The notes below the pieces were generated by a model. That model saw nothing but the letters and a program-made list of their open reading frames with translations, did not search any database and was not told the origin of the DNA. From contig JBALTG010000015.1 of the NCBI GenBank assembly GCA_036964625.1, forward strand, positions 1 to 52,066: a DNA stretch of 52,066 nt, given 5' to 3'. Position numbers and translations under genes: made by a program. The DNA is from Motiliproteus sp036964625 (GTDB lineage: Bacteria > Pseudomonadota > Gammaproteobacteria > Pseudomonadales > Balneatricaceae). Below, piece after piece: positions 17,645-25,722 of this stretch (its first letter is position 1; each line of letters begins with the position of its first letter).

Positions 17645-17742
17645 ACCTTCACTCCTGTAACCATTAATTTTATGCCGGGGCCCATTGGATTAATTCCGAC
17701 GAGTAAGAAAGCAACATCACTCCCCAGCATTACAACTCAGCA

Positions 17743-17762
17743 GCACAACTTAGCAGTTGTGC
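17743..17762. other. Perfect 8-bp hairpin after dgkA
   Basis: GCACAACT-TAGC-AGTTGTGC forms a perfect 8-bp stem with a 4-base loop 20 bases after the dgkA stop on the minus strand. A T-run is missing, so it may protect the 3' end or act as a weak terminator. The flank at 17763-17785 repeats CTTAGCATC and ACTTAGCATC motifs. Confidence 0.45.
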
Positions 17763-17781
17763 TTAGCATCGCAACTTAGCA

Positions 17782-18159
17782 TCACAACAACGGCCAGTTT
17801 TTGGCCGCGATCATAGCCCAAGCCAGCACCATCAGCGTCAGCGCCAAAAACACCGTTGCAGAACCGATATCTTTGGCACGACCGGACAGGGGATGCGACT
17901 CTTCACCAACCCGATCCACGACCGCTTCTATCGCTGAGTTCAGCAATTCCATCAACAATACAAGGCCCAAGGTTAACCACAGCAAAACCAACTCAACTTC
18001 ATCGGCGGCAACAAAAAAACTCAACGGCAACAGCAACAGCGCCAGCACGGACTCCTGCCGAAACGCGGCCTCATGGGTCCATGCAGCTTTAAAACCTTGC
18101 CAGGAGTAACGGGCGGCATATAACACCCGAACCAGGCCAGTACGCCCTGGTTTAGCCAC
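17782..18159 (-). CDS. dgkA: Diacylglycerol kinase, prokaryotic type
   Basis: Small inner-membrane enzyme that phosphorylates diacylglycerol to phosphatidic acid, recycling lipid by-products. RVLYAARYSWQGFKAAWTHEAAFRQE and the signature ELLNSAIEAVVDRVGEESHPLSGRAKDIGSA contain the catalytic Glu and the metal-binding Glu seen in E. coli DgkA. Three membrane helices are visible. I place the start at GTG 18157-18159, giving 126 residues (E. coli 122). The longer in-frame extension upstream is just the flavodoxin gene in another frame. The start overlaps the flavodoxin stop by 8 bases, with GGTGAG as ribosome site, so the two are translationally coupled. Confidence 0.92.
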   Translation of the reverse strand: MAKPGRTGLVRVLYAARYSWQGFKAAWTHEAAFRQESVLALLLLPLSFFVAADEVELVLLWLTLGLVLLMELLNSAIEAVVDRVGEESHPLSGRAKDIGSATVFLALTLMVLAWAMIAAKNWPLL

Positions 18160-18667
18160 GCTCAAACTCACCGCGAATCTGCACACACCAGCGCTCGACC
18201 CGGTCTCCGGTCTGCTCGTGCTGACAATCTTCGTCGATTGCCAAGCCAACAAAATGGCCAGCGTCCGGTGTCAACGCTTTAGAAGCACTGAACTCATACC
18301 CCTCGACCGGCCAATACCCCACCAACTCAGCGCCCCTCTCAACCAGCCGATCATGCAGCAACCCCATCGCATCCACAAACCAGTCGCCGTAACCTACCTG
18401 ATCACCCAAACCGAACAGTGCGATCCGCTTGCCGCTAAGATCCAGGCTGTCAAGCTCAGCCCACACATCCTCCCATTCAGATTGAACCTCACCGTAATCC
18501 CAGGTCGGAATCCCCATGATAATCTGATCGTACTCATTGGCATGCAGCAGTGGTGCTTCAGCCACGTCATACAGATCGATCTGGTCTTCTACCAGAGTAC
18601 GCTCAATCCGTTCGGCGACATCTTCCGTATTGCCGGTGGTGGAGCCGTAAAACAGGGCTATCTTCAC
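18152..18667 (-). CDS. fldB: Long-chain flavodoxin, FldB-like
   Basis: 171-residue FMN-binding electron carrier. The phosphate loop is YGSTTGNTED (residues 8-17). IPTWDYGEVQSEWEDVW supplies the first FMN-stacking aromatic and FGLGDQVGYGDWFVDAMG the second loop; GYWPVEGYEFSASKAL is the long-chain insert. GIPTWDYGE and GYGDWFVDA with a C-terminal WC resemble E. coli FldB more than FldA. Its 3' end overlaps dgkA by 8 bases; the phasin gene and its terminator lie upstream. Redox partners are not evident here. Confidence 0.92.
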   Translation of the reverse strand: MKIALFYGSTTGNTEDVAERIERTLVEDQIDLYDVAEAPLLHANEYDQIIMGIPTWDYGEVQSEWEDVWAELDSLDLSGKRIALFGLGDQVGYGDWFVDAMGLLHDRLVERGAELVGYWPVEGYEFSASKALTPDAGHFVGLAIDEDCQHEQTGDRVERWCVQIRGEFERG

Positions 18668-18685
18668 GGTTTTTCACTCTCCTAA

Positions 18686-18715
18686 ATAAACAAAAGAGCA
18701 GCCTGGGCTGCTCTT
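18686..18715 (-). terminator. Rho-independent terminator after the phasin gene
   Basis: On the minus strand AAGAGCAGCC and GGCTGCTCTT pair in a 10-bp stem (18694-18715) followed by TTTTGTTTATTT. It lies 20 bases past the phasin stop, just before the flavodoxin start. Confidence 0.9.
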
Positions 18716-18735
18716 GGCGTTAACACGAGGCTAGG

Positions 18736-19065
18736 CTATTTTTTTTCAGCGAAAGCGTCAAAGGCGCTGTTGGAAATCTTCTCTATGGCCTCGCGAGCCT
18801 CCGCAAACGCCTCGAGATTGTCCTTGCTTGCCTGGCGTAACGTCTCTTCAACCGACTCGGTGTACCTTTTTTGCAGATCAATCAACTCCTCCGCCGAGCT
18901 ACACTGCTTAAGCTCGCTGGTCTGACTTAACGTCGAATGCATGCACGCTTGGGCGCATTCAATCTGCTGCCGGGTCAACTTTTCGAGCATCCGGGTCTGG
19001 ATCTCCATCAACTCCTTGAAAGGCTCCATCGAGGCATTTAATTTTTTTGACATATCTTGAAACAT
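18736..19065 (-). CDS. Phasin family protein
   Basis: 109 residues, all-helical with no membrane segment: MFQDMSKKLNASMEPFKELMEIQTRMLEKLTRQQIECAQACM and a C-terminal helix EAREAIEKISNSAFDAFAEKK. This is the Phasin_2-like pattern of proteins that coat polyhydroxyalkanoate granules. Its presence suggests the organism stores PHA, but no PHA synthase lies in the window. It is a single gene with its own terminator and a good -10 box upstream, consistent with strong expression. Confidence 0.85.
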   Translation of the reverse strand: MFQDMSKKLNASMEPFKELMEIQTRMLEKLTRQQIECAQACMHSTLSQTSELKQCSSAEELIDLQKRYTESVEETLRQASKDNLEAFAEAREAIEKISNSAFDAFAEKK

Positions 19066-19117
19066 CCGCTTTCCTCTTGTCCTTGCTAATGGGCCTTACA
19101 AGATGATGATTTGCGCT

Positions 19118-19123
19118 ATTATA
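19118..19123 (-). promoter_or_regulatory. Candidate -10 box for the phasin gene
   Basis: A perfect TATAAT on the minus strand, 53-58 bases before the phasin start. No good -35 box was seen at 17 bases, so this is tentative. Confidence 0.35.
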
Positions 19124-19238
19124 ATCCTCGCTCAAAGCAGCTGTACAGTAACGCGGGATGACTTAGGCCTTAATGCCCTTAGCGGCCGCGATCTAGTCAC
19201 AGCCGGTCTACTCAAATAACAGATATCGGAAACTGATC

Positions 19239-19622
19239 ATGCGCCTACTGCACACGATGCTCCGGGTCACAGACCTGGACCGCTCGATTAAATTTTACAC
19301 AGAACTCCTCGGGATGCGCCTGCTGCGCCGCAATGACTTCCCCCAAGGACGCTTTACCCTCGCCTTTCTCGGCTACGGCGAAGAGTCCGACAACAGCGTA
19401 TTAGAGCTGACTCACAACTGGGATACTGACCAGTACCAGCTGGGGGATGGCTACGGTCATATCGCCATCGAAGTCGACGATGTCTACCAAGCCTGCACAC
19501 AGATCAAAGCCAATGGCGGCAACGTAGTCCGCGAAGCCGGACCCATGCAGCACGGCAGCACCATCCTGGCCTTTGTTAAAGATCCGGATGGCTATCCGAT
19601 CGAACTACTGAGCCCACAGTAA
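19239..19622 (+). CDS. gloA: Lactoylglutathione lyase (glyoxalase I)
   Basis: Isomerises the methylglyoxal-glutathione hemithioacetal to S-lactoylglutathione. The 127 residues match the short Ni-dependent bacterial type. Metal ligands are visible: His5 (MRLLHTMLRV), Glu in VLELTHNWD near 56, His in GYGHIAIEVDD near 74 and Glu in YPIELLSPQ near 122. The NDFPQGRFTLAFLGYG segment is also typical. Monocistronic; dodecin follows after 130 bases on the same strand. Confidence 0.97.
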   Translation: MRLLHTMLRVTDLDRSIKFYTELLGMRLLRRNDFPQGRFTLAFLGYGEESDNSVLELTHNWDTDQYQLGDGYGHIAIEVDDVYQACTQIKANGGNVVREAGPMQHGSTILAFVKDPDGYPIELLSPQ

Positions 19623-19750
19623 TAACCATCGCTGCTCAACCCCACTACCCTGGTGCCACTAATGCTGACCTACACTTTAGCTGACCTGCTCTTTAGTAGA
19701 AAAGTACTCTAGCTGAGAGCAGCTACCCAGGATCAGACGGAGAAATAACC

Positions 19751-19960
19751 ATGAGCGATCATACTTATAAACTGGTTGAGGTCGTCGGCACTTCGACCGA
19801 AAGCACTGACCAGGCGATTCGCAACGCGATCACCAGCGCCGCTAAATCCTTGCACCATATCGGCTGGTTCGAAGTGGTTGAAACGCGTGGCCAGGTGGTT
19901 AACGGTGAAGTCGCTCACTTTCAGGTGACACTCAAAGTCGGCTTCAGATTGAACCAATGA
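19751..19960 (+). CDS. Dodecin family flavin-binding protein
   Basis: 69 residues with the dodecin pattern: YKLVEVVGTSTESTDQAI, then an amphipathic helix, then GWFEVVETRGQVVNGEVAHFQVTLKVGFRL. Dodecins form 12-subunit shells that bind flavin between stacked Trp side chains (Trp39 here) and buffer free flavin. The family length is 65-75. The ribosome site is weak (GGAG 12 bases upstream). It sits between gloA and bioA but need not be functionally tied to them. Confidence 0.95.
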   Translation: MSDHTYKLVEVVGTSTESTDQAIRNAITSAAKSLHHIGWFEVVETRGQVVNGEVAHFQVTLKVGFRLNQ

Positions 19961-20031
19961 CCATGCAACACGCTTGAACCTGGGCTCGGCTAAGGCTCTA
20001 ATAGTACCTTTAGAGCAATGAGCCCAACCCT

Positions 20032-21315
20032 ATGCAGATCACTCCCGACGATATTTGCTTTGATCGGCACCATATCTGGCACCCCTACACCTCGATGGTC
20101 GAGCCGCTGCCGGTCTACCCGGTCGCATCGACCCAAGGGGTATACCTAACCCTGGGCGATGGCCGGAAACTGATCGACGGCATGTCATCCTGGTGGTCGG
20201 CCATTCATGGCTATGGTCACCCGACGCTGAATGCCGCGGCCAAACAACAGATCGATACCATGGCCCATGTCATGTTTGGCGGCCTCACCCATAAACCTGC
20301 CATCGAACTGAGTCGCAGACTGGTAGCGCTAACCCCTGAGGGGCTGGACAAGGTGTTCCTATGCGATTCAGGATCGGTCGCTGTGGAGGTGGCGATCAAG
20401 ATGGCGATCCAGTACTGGCAGGCGCGCGGCCAACCCAACAAAACCCGCTTGATCGCGCTGCATAACGGCTACCACGGCGACACCTTCGGCGCCATGGCGG
20501 CAACCGACCCCGTCAACGGCATGCACGAGCTGTTCAGCGGCGTCTTGGCACAGCATCTGTTCGCACCCGCCCCCCGCTGCAGCTTCGACCAACCCTGTGC
20601 TGATGCCGACATCGCCCCCTTACGCGCGCTGATGGAAGAGCACCAGCACGAACTGGCGGCCCTGATTTTAGAACCGGTGGTACAAGGTGCTGGCGGCATG
20701 CGCTTTTACTCACCCGATTACCTCAAACAGGCACGAGCGCTCTGCGATGAGTTCGGATTACTGTTGATCGCCGATGAGATCGCGACAGGCTTTGGCCGCA
20801 GCGGCAAGCTTTTCGCCTGCGAGCATGCGCACATCAGTCCCGACATTCTCTGCCTCGGCAAGGCACTGACCGGCGGTTACATGACCCTGGCTGCAACCCT
20901 GTGCACCACCGCCATCGCCGAGACCATATCGTCAGGGGGCGCCGGCTGCTTTATGCACGGGCCGACTTTTATGGCTAACCCCTTAGCCTGTGCAGTCGCC
21001 AACGCCAGCCTGCAGTTACTTGAAGATGAGCCCTGGCTACCTCGAGTACAGCAGATCGAGGCCGGACTGAAACAGGGACTGGAACCCTGCCGACAACTCG
21101 CAAACGTTGCCGATGTGCGGATATTGGGCGCTATCGGCGTGGTCGAGATGAATAACCCGGTTAACATGGCAGAGATTCAGCAGGCCTTTGTCGACCAGGG
21201 TGTCTGGGTCAGGCCTTTTGGCAAACTGGTCTACGTGATGCCGCCCTATATCACCACCCACGCTCAATTGAACCAGCTGACCCACGCGCTGGTCGATGTA
21301 CTATCCAACCTTTAA
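20032..21315 (+). CDS. bioA: Adenosylmethionine-8-amino-7-oxononanoate aminotransferase
   Basis: PLP enzyme of biotin synthesis that makes 7,8-diaminononanoate from KAPA, with SAM as amino donor. Start and fold markers are HIWHPYTSM, DGMSSWWSAIHGYGHP (the BioA-specific tyrosine and tryptophan region), FLCDSGSVAVEVAIKMA, HNGYHGDTFGAMA, LLIADEIATGFGRSG and the PLP lysine in CLGKALTGGYM. At 427 residues it is the normal length. No bioB, F, C or D is adjacent, so the pathway is split in this genome. A thioesterase gene follows 13 bases after the stop and is probably co-transcribed. I saw no BirA operator. Confidence 0.96.
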   Translation: MQITPDDICFDRHHIWHPYTSMVEPLPVYPVASTQGVYLTLGDGRKLIDGMSSWWSAIHGYGHPTLNAAAKQQIDTMAHVMFGGLTHKPAIELSRRLVALTPEGLDKVFLCDSGSVAVEVAIKMAIQYWQARGQPNKTRLIALHNGYHGDTFGAMAATDPVNGMHELFSGVLAQHLFAPAPRCSFDQPCADADIAPLRALMEEHQHELAALILEPVVQGAGGMRFYSPDYLKQARALCDEFGLLLIADEIATGFGRSGKLFACEHAHISPDILCLGKALTGGYMTLAATLCTTAIAETISSGGAGCFMHGPTFMANPLACAVANASLQLLEDEPWLPRVQQIEAGLKQGLEPCRQLANVADVRILGAIGVVEMNNPVNMAEIQQAFVDQGVWVRPFGKLVYVMPPYITTHAQLNQLTHALVDVLSNL

Positions 21316-21328
21316 GGATTCAAACATT

Positions 21329-21763
21329 ATGGCACGTATCAAGATCGACATGCCCCGACACTTCACCTTCAGCACTGAGTTACCGGTACGGATCAGCGAC
21401 ATCAACTACGGCGGCCACCTGGGCAATGACGCAGTCCTGGCGATGGTGCACGAAGCACGGGTGCAGTTCCTGAAACAGTACCAATACGGTGAACTGGATA
21501 TCGAAGGTCTGGGACTGATCATGACCGACACCGCCATCGTCTACAAAGCGGAAGGGTTCCATGGCGACCAGGTGCAGATCGATGTGGGTATCGGCGACTT
21601 CAACAAATACGGCTGTGACTTTTTCTTTTTGCTCAGTAACCGCATATCCGCAGTCGAGATCGCCCATGCCAAAACCGGGGTGGTATTTTTCGACTACGAG
21701 CAACGAAAAGTGGTCACGATCCCCGATGAGTTCAAGACTAAATTCATCAAACAGACCGAGTAG
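21329..21763 (+). CDS. Hot-dog-fold acyl-CoA thioesterase
   Basis: 144 residues from the ATG at 21329, which has AAGGA 10 bases upstream; a longer frame from 21296 would overlap bioA. FSTELPVRISDINYGGHLGNDAVLAMVHEARVQFLKQ is the 4-hydroxybenzoyl-CoA-thioesterase-type motif, with Asp in VRISDINYGGH as the likely catalytic or orienting residue. Such enzymes cleave acyl-CoA or acyl-ACP thioesters in the cytoplasm. Being directly downstream of bioA suggests a link with acyl supply for biotin, but that is only inference from position. Confidence 0.85.
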   Translation: MARIKIDMPRHFTFSTELPVRISDINYGGHLGNDAVLAMVHEARVQFLKQYQYGELDIEGLGLIMTDTAIVYKAEGFHGDQVQIDVGIGDFNKYGCDFFFLLSNRISAVEIAHAKTGVVFFDYEQRKVVTIPDEFKTKFIKQTE

Positions 21764-21791
21764 ACCGGCCTAATACTGCTAGCGAGTCGTA

Positions 21792-21897
21792 AACATGGGT
21801 CGAAGACCCATGCGAGTCCCTGAAAATCTGGCGGTTCCACGCAACTGCGGCAGATTTTAGGGGCGATGGACAAATAGCCATGGAACCTATTTGTTCA
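21792..21897 (-). repeat. Structured repeat, family B copy 2
   Basis: Reverse-oriented copy of 16765-16871, with a shared identical core of 39 bases and the same two hairpins (CATGGGTC-TTC-GACCCATG and ACAAATAG with CTATTTGT). It fills the space between the convergent thioesterase and dnaB ends, 6 bases from the dnaB stop codon. Relative to the nearest upstream minus-strand gene its orientation is opposite to copy 1, so it is not a simple oriented terminator. Confidence 0.85.
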
Positions 21898-21902
21898 CCC
21901 GA

Positions 21903-23279
21903 TTAATAGTCCTGATAATGATCAGCAGCAAGATCCTGAAACTTGGAGTGTTTGCCGATGAAGGCCAACCGACAACTTCCGATCGGGCCGTTACGCTGCT
22001 TACCGATAATAATCTCGGCCTGCCCCTTGTACTCGCTATCTTCGTTGTAGACCTCGTCGCGATAGATAAACATGATCACGTCGGCGTCCTGCTCGATCGC
22101 GCCCGATTCGCGCAGGTCCGAGTTCACCGGACGTTTGTTAGGACGGTTTTCCAGACTCCGGTTAAGCTGAGACAGCGCAATAACCGGGCAATCCATCTCT
22201 TTGGCCAGCGCCTTCAGGGTACGCGAGATCTCCGAAATCTCTTGGGTCCGACTCTCGGCCTGCCCCTTAAGCGACATCAGCTGCAGGTAATCGACCATGA
22301 TCATCCCCATCGAGCCATGCTCACGCATAATCCGCCGCGCCCGGGAACGCATCTCGCCCGGTGAAATACCTGAGCTATCATCGATATAGAGCAGTTTATC
22401 CTTGAGCATATTGACCCCATTGGTCAGTTTGGGCCAGTCATCCTGCTCCAGTTTGCCATCCCGCACCCGGGTCTGGTCGATCTTGCCTAACGAGGACAAC
22501 ATCCGCGTCACCAGACCTTCGGCGGGCATCTCCAAGCTAAACACCAGGACCGGCTTATCCTGCCCCATCAGGGCGTTTTCCACCAGGTTCATGGCGAAAG
22601 TGGTCTTACCCATCGACGGACGTGCGGCTACGATAATCAGATCCGAGCGCTGCATCCCCGAGGTCATCTGGTCGAGATCGGTAAAACCGGTGCTGATACC
22701 GGTCATGGTACTACCGGAGGTGAACAACTCATCGATGCGGCTCAGCGCACTTTCAAGCAGTGGATTAACGCTCCGCGGCCCACCCTCTTTTTGACGCCCC
22801 TCGGCGATCTGCAGCACCTTACGCTCGGCCTCATCGAGAATATCGGCACTCGAACGCCCTTCGGTATGGAAGGCATTTTCGGCGATCTCATTCGCCACCC
22901 CGATCAAGCTCCGGAGCGTCGAACGCTCCTTAACGATATTGGAGTAGGCACGGACGTTAGCGGTACTCGGGGTATTGTGTGCCAGGTCAACCAGATAATC
23001 GATACCGCCGACCAGATCCTGCTCCTGATGCCGATCCAACTCTTCGGAGAGCGTGACCACATCGATCGGTTGTTCGGCCTTGAACAGTGTATCCATGGTA
23101 CGAAAGATAACCCGGTGTTCGGGGCGGTAAAAATCATCGGCAACGACAATTTCATTAACTGCATCCCAGACCGAATCATCCAGCATCAGCCCTCCCAGCA
23201 CCGCCTGCTCAGCTTCTAGCGAATGCGGTGGGGTTTTAGCTTTAAGTAGTTCCGGATCGAGCTCGCTGACCTGCTGCAT
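21903..23279 (-). CDS. dnaB: Replicative DNA helicase DnaB
   Basis: 458-residue hexameric helicase that unwinds DNA at the fork. It has the N-terminal helical domain (PPHSLEAEQAVLGGLMLDDSVWD), a linker, then the RecA-like ATPase: Walker A AARPSMGKTTFAMN, Walker B IMVDYLQLMS, DnaB motif ALSQLNRSLENRPNKRPVNSDLRESGAIEQDAD. No intein interrupts it. It follows rplI on the same strand but is separated by a strong terminator, so it may have its own promoter. The family B repeat lies directly after the stop. Confidence 0.97.
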   Translation of the reverse strand: MQQVSELDPELLKAKTPPHSLEAEQAVLGGLMLDDSVWDAVNEIVVADDFYRPEHRVIFRTMDTLFKAEQPIDVVTLSEELDRHQEQDLVGGIDYLVDLAHNTPSTANVRAYSNIVKERSTLRSLIGVANEIAENAFHTEGRSSADILDEAERKVLQIAEGRQKEGGPRSVNPLLESALSRIDELFTSGSTMTGISTGFTDLDQMTSGMQRSDLIIVAARPSMGKTTFAMNLVENALMGQDKPVLVFSLEMPAEGLVTRMLSSLGKIDQTRVRDGKLEQDDWPKLTNGVNMLKDKLLYIDDSSGISPGEMRSRARRIMREHGSMGMIMVDYLQLMSLKGQAESRTQEISEISRTLKALAKEMDCPVIALSQLNRSLENRPNKRPVNSDLRESGAIEQDADVIMFIYRDEVYNEDSEYKGQAEIIIGKQRNGPIGSCRLAFIGKHSKFQDLAADHYQDY

Positions 23280-23337
23280 GGTGATATCTATGAGTTTTGT
23301 GACTATGAAAAGAGAGCAGTAGCTTACTAAAGCTACA

Positions 23338-23375
23338 AAAAAAAAGCACCGCGGGTAATCCCTGCGGTGCTTTTT
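23338..23375 (-). terminator. Terminator between rplI and dnaB
   Basis: AAAAAGCACCGCGGG and CCCTGCGGTGCTTTTT pair in a long stem with one bulged T and a TAAT loop, flanked by A- and T-runs on both sides, so it can work on either strand. It lies between the rplI stop and the dnaB start and would end the ribosomal operon. Confidence 0.9.
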
Positions 23376-23458
23376 AACTAACCCCGATCGCTGATAATAG
23401 CGACCAAGGCCAGTAGGCCAGCTGATTACTCAGCGGCTATTCAACAGTTACTCAGCAA

Positions 23459-23905
23459 CTATTCAGCAACAACAGCCAACTTAACGACTGCAGTTACGCT
23501 ACTGTGCACCTGAACATCGACTTCGAAATTACCGATTTCGCGGATAGCACCTTCAGGCAGACGCACTTCGTTCTTATCTACTTCAACACCAGCAGCATTG
23601 ATGGTATCTGCGATATCGCGAGTACCGATAGAACCGAACAGTTTACCTTCGTCGCCAGACTTAGCCACGATAGTCAACTCAAGCGCGTTAAGCTTTTCAG
23701 CGCGCTTTTCAGCAACACCCAGCTTCTCAGCTGCAATTTTTTCCAGCTCAGCACGACGTACTTCAAAGCTTTCGATATTCGACTTAGTCGCAGGTACTGC
23801 CTTGCCAAAAGGCATCAGGTAGTTACGACCGTAGCCTGCCTTGACGTTAACTTTGTCGCCCAGACCACCAAGCCTGCCAACATTCTCGAGTAGAATGACT
23901 TCCAT
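23459..23905 (-). CDS. rplI: 50S ribosomal protein L9
   Basis: 148 residues. The N-terminal rRNA-binding domain MEVILLENVGRLGGLGDKVNVKAGYGRNYLMPFGKA is textbook, followed by the long connecting helix and the C-terminal domain ending VQVHSSVTAVVKLAVVAE. It is the last gene of the rpsF-rpsR-DUF2232-rplI cluster, followed by a strong terminator. Confidence 0.98.
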   Translation of the reverse strand: MEVILLENVGRLGGLGDKVNVKAGYGRNYLMPFGKAVPATKSNIESFEVRRAELEKIAAEKLGVAEKRAEKLNALELTIVAKSGDEGKLFGSIGTRDIADTINAAGVEVDKNEVRLPEGAIREIGNFEVDVQVHSSVTAVVKLAVVAE

Positions 23906-23940
23906 CTCGCAAACCTCTTCAGTTTCTTCTGAGCCAGAGC

Positions 23941-24861
23941 TCAGGTTCTTGCTGTCAGCCGGCGCCTGATGTCGATAAAACTATCGGCAACAGCCAGCAT
24001 AATCAGCAAGGCTATCAGATAAGGCCCGGTTATAAACATCACCACATAAAAGGTGATCAACCAAGACCTGCTTAAACCTCTTTTTGCAACCAGTCCATGG
24101 ATCAGCGCGACACTGGCCATCATAAACGGTGTAATCATCACCGGTAGCCAGCGCACCATCTCGCCCGGCAGGCTATTCGCCAGCACCATAACGATCAGAC
24201 CTGCCGCTGCAAACAGCGGCGGCAGCCGCAACGCATGGAACTCCGCTCTAAACCCACCCGGGTTATAGAGCATCGATTGCCACCAACGCGATATCGCCAG
24301 ACTGGTCAGCACGGTACCGAGGTAACTCGCTACGATCACGCCCAAGAGCAGCTCCCGTAACCAGCCAGCATCGAGCACCTGGGTCACCTGCGGGCGGGTC
24401 TCGCCGAGAACCTCGACCAGCTGCCCCGCCGCTGCGGTGACTTGAGCCACCGTACCCGGCAGTAGCGTATCGATCATAAAGCTGATCAATAGTCCTGCTA
24501 CCGTTGCTACAGACAGTGTCTGTGACCAGGATGCGGTGCGCTTCAACACCACCGCCAACGCGGTAGTCCCCAACAGAGTGACCAGTGGCGAAGCTTCATC
24601 CCGCCAAATAAGCCAGACCAACGCGGGCAGCAGCGCCCATAGCATCAATCCAACGCCGTCGCTGCTTCCTCTTCTCAGAGTCACCAGACCGACGACCGCA
24701 GCACTCAGTGTCATCAACACCGTGGCTACCAGACCCAGCAATAACCGGGCGCCTCCCGCTTCGACCAGCAAAAATAGCAGTGGAGCCGAAGCACTCAGTA
24801 CCGTTGCAAAAACTGCCTGCCTCCGACCACGCATTACCCACTCGGCCAGTGCACGCATCAC
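23941..24861 (-). CDS. DUF2232-type inner-membrane protein
   Basis: 306 residues with about eight membrane helices and a basic N-terminus (MRGRRQAVFATVLSASAP). It lies between rpsR and rplI, where pseudomonads and relatives carry a membrane protein of the YybS/DUF2232 type and enterics instead carry priB before rpsR. I infer the family from position and helix pattern. Its function is unknown. Spacing to rpsR is 21 bases and to rplI 35 bases, so it is in the operon. Confidence 0.8.
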   Translation of the reverse strand: MMRALAEWVMRGRRQAVFATVLSASAPLLFLLVEAGGARLLLGLVATVLMTLSAAVVGLVTLRRGSSDGVGLMLWALLPALVWLIWRDEASPLVTLLGTTALAVVLKRTASWSQTLSVATVAGLLISFMIDTLLPGTVAQVTAAAGQLVEVLGETRPQVTQVLDAGWLRELLLGVIVASYLGTVLTSLAISRWWQSMLYNPGGFRAEFHALRLPPLFAAAGLIVMVLANSLPGEMVRWLPVMITPFMMASVALIHGLVAKRGLSRSWLITFYVVMFITGPYLIALLIMLAVADSFIDIRRRLTART

Positions 24862-24882
24862 ATCTATTCCCTTACGGAAGCC

Positions 24883-25110
24883 TTACAGGTGGCTGTCAGT
24901 GTAAGGCAGCAGTGCAATATAGCGAGCGCGCTTAATCGCGGTCGCCAGCTGACGCTGGTATTTAGCCTTGGTACCCGTGATACGGCTAGGTACGATCTTA
25001 CCCGTCTCGCTGACGTAACCCTTCAGGACTTCAAGATCTTTGTAATCGATCTCTGTAACGCCTTCGGCGGTGAAACGGCAGAACTTTCTGCGGCGGAAAA
25101 AACGAGCCAT
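24883..25110 (-). CDS. rpsR: 30S ribosomal protein S18
   Basis: 75 residues: MARFFRRRKFCRFTAEGVTEIDYKDL, then YVSETGKIVPSRITGTKAKYQRQLATAIKRARYIALLPYTD, the complete S18 signature. S18 pairs with S6 on the platform of the small subunit. It lies 37 bases after rpsF in the same operon. Confidence 0.98.
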   Translation of the reverse strand: MARFFRRRKFCRFTAEGVTEIDYKDLEVLKGYVSETGKIVPSRITGTKAKYQRQLATAIKRARYIALLPYTDSHL

Positions 25111-25147
25111 TATGTCTCTCCTAAAAAATGTCTATGCGTTAACTGGC

Positions 25148-25579
25148 TTATTCTGCGGCGGTATCTGCAGCAGCCGAATCGTCGCCACTTTCAACAACTA
25201 CTTCAGCCTGCTCTTCACGCCGTGGCGCTTCCCGACGAGGAGCTTTGCGGTCATCGCGAGCTTCAGAAGCCTTGACAGCAGAAACACCCGTTACCGCGTC
25301 CTTCATCCGTACAACCATGTTACGAATAACGGCGTCGTTAAAGCGGAACAGGTTTGACAGCTCAACCAGGACTTCGTTGTTGCACTCAACATTCATCAGA
25401 ACATAATGAGCTTTATGGATTTTATTGATTGGGTATGCCAGTTGACGGCGACCCCAGTCTTCCAGACGATGAACCTGACCGCTAGCACCTTCAATAAGGC
25501 CGGTGTAACGCTCGATCATAGCCGGGACTTGTTCACTTTGATCCGGGTGGACCATAAACACGATTTCGTAATGACGCAT
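25148..25579 (-). CDS. rpsF: 30S ribosomal protein S6
   Basis: 143 residues; the core (MRHYEIVFMVHPDQSEQVPAMIERY, then RRQLAYPINKIHKAHYVLMNVE) is standard. A long acidic and basic tail after residue 105 (EARDDRKAPRREAPRREE, then acidic repeats) may be the substrate of RimK-type glutamylation. AAGGAG precedes the ATG. A perfect 6-bp hairpin (25616-25630) lies in the leader; whether it is an S6:S18 autoregulatory motif I cannot tell. First gene of the operon. Confidence 0.97.
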   Translation of the reverse strand: MRHYEIVFMVHPDQSEQVPAMIERYTGLIEGASGQVHRLEDWGRRQLAYPINKIHKAHYVLMNVECNNEVLVELSNLFRFNDAVIRNMVVRMKDAVTGVSAVKASEARDDRKAPRREAPRREEQAEVVVESGDDSAAADTAAE

Positions 25580-25722
25580 TGTGTCTCCTTATGGGTTAAC
25601 AGCCCCCCAACGCGAGAATCGGAACGATTCAGTGAGAAGCAAGGAGTTAACTTAGTTTTGGGATCGCAGATACTACAGGGTTAAAACACCACGAGCAAGC
25701 AGATTAACCCCAGTAGTCTTAT

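Noticed and set aside
18160..18252. Extension of dgkA upstream into the flavodoxin gene
   Set aside because: The extra 31 residues are a shifted reading of the flavodoxin end; the GTG at 18159 has a ribosome site and the family length.
25616..25630. rpsF leader hairpin as an S6:S18-binding regulatory motif
   Set aside because: The stem is there, but I could not identify the conserved bulge of the known motif, so it is only noted in the rpsF entry.
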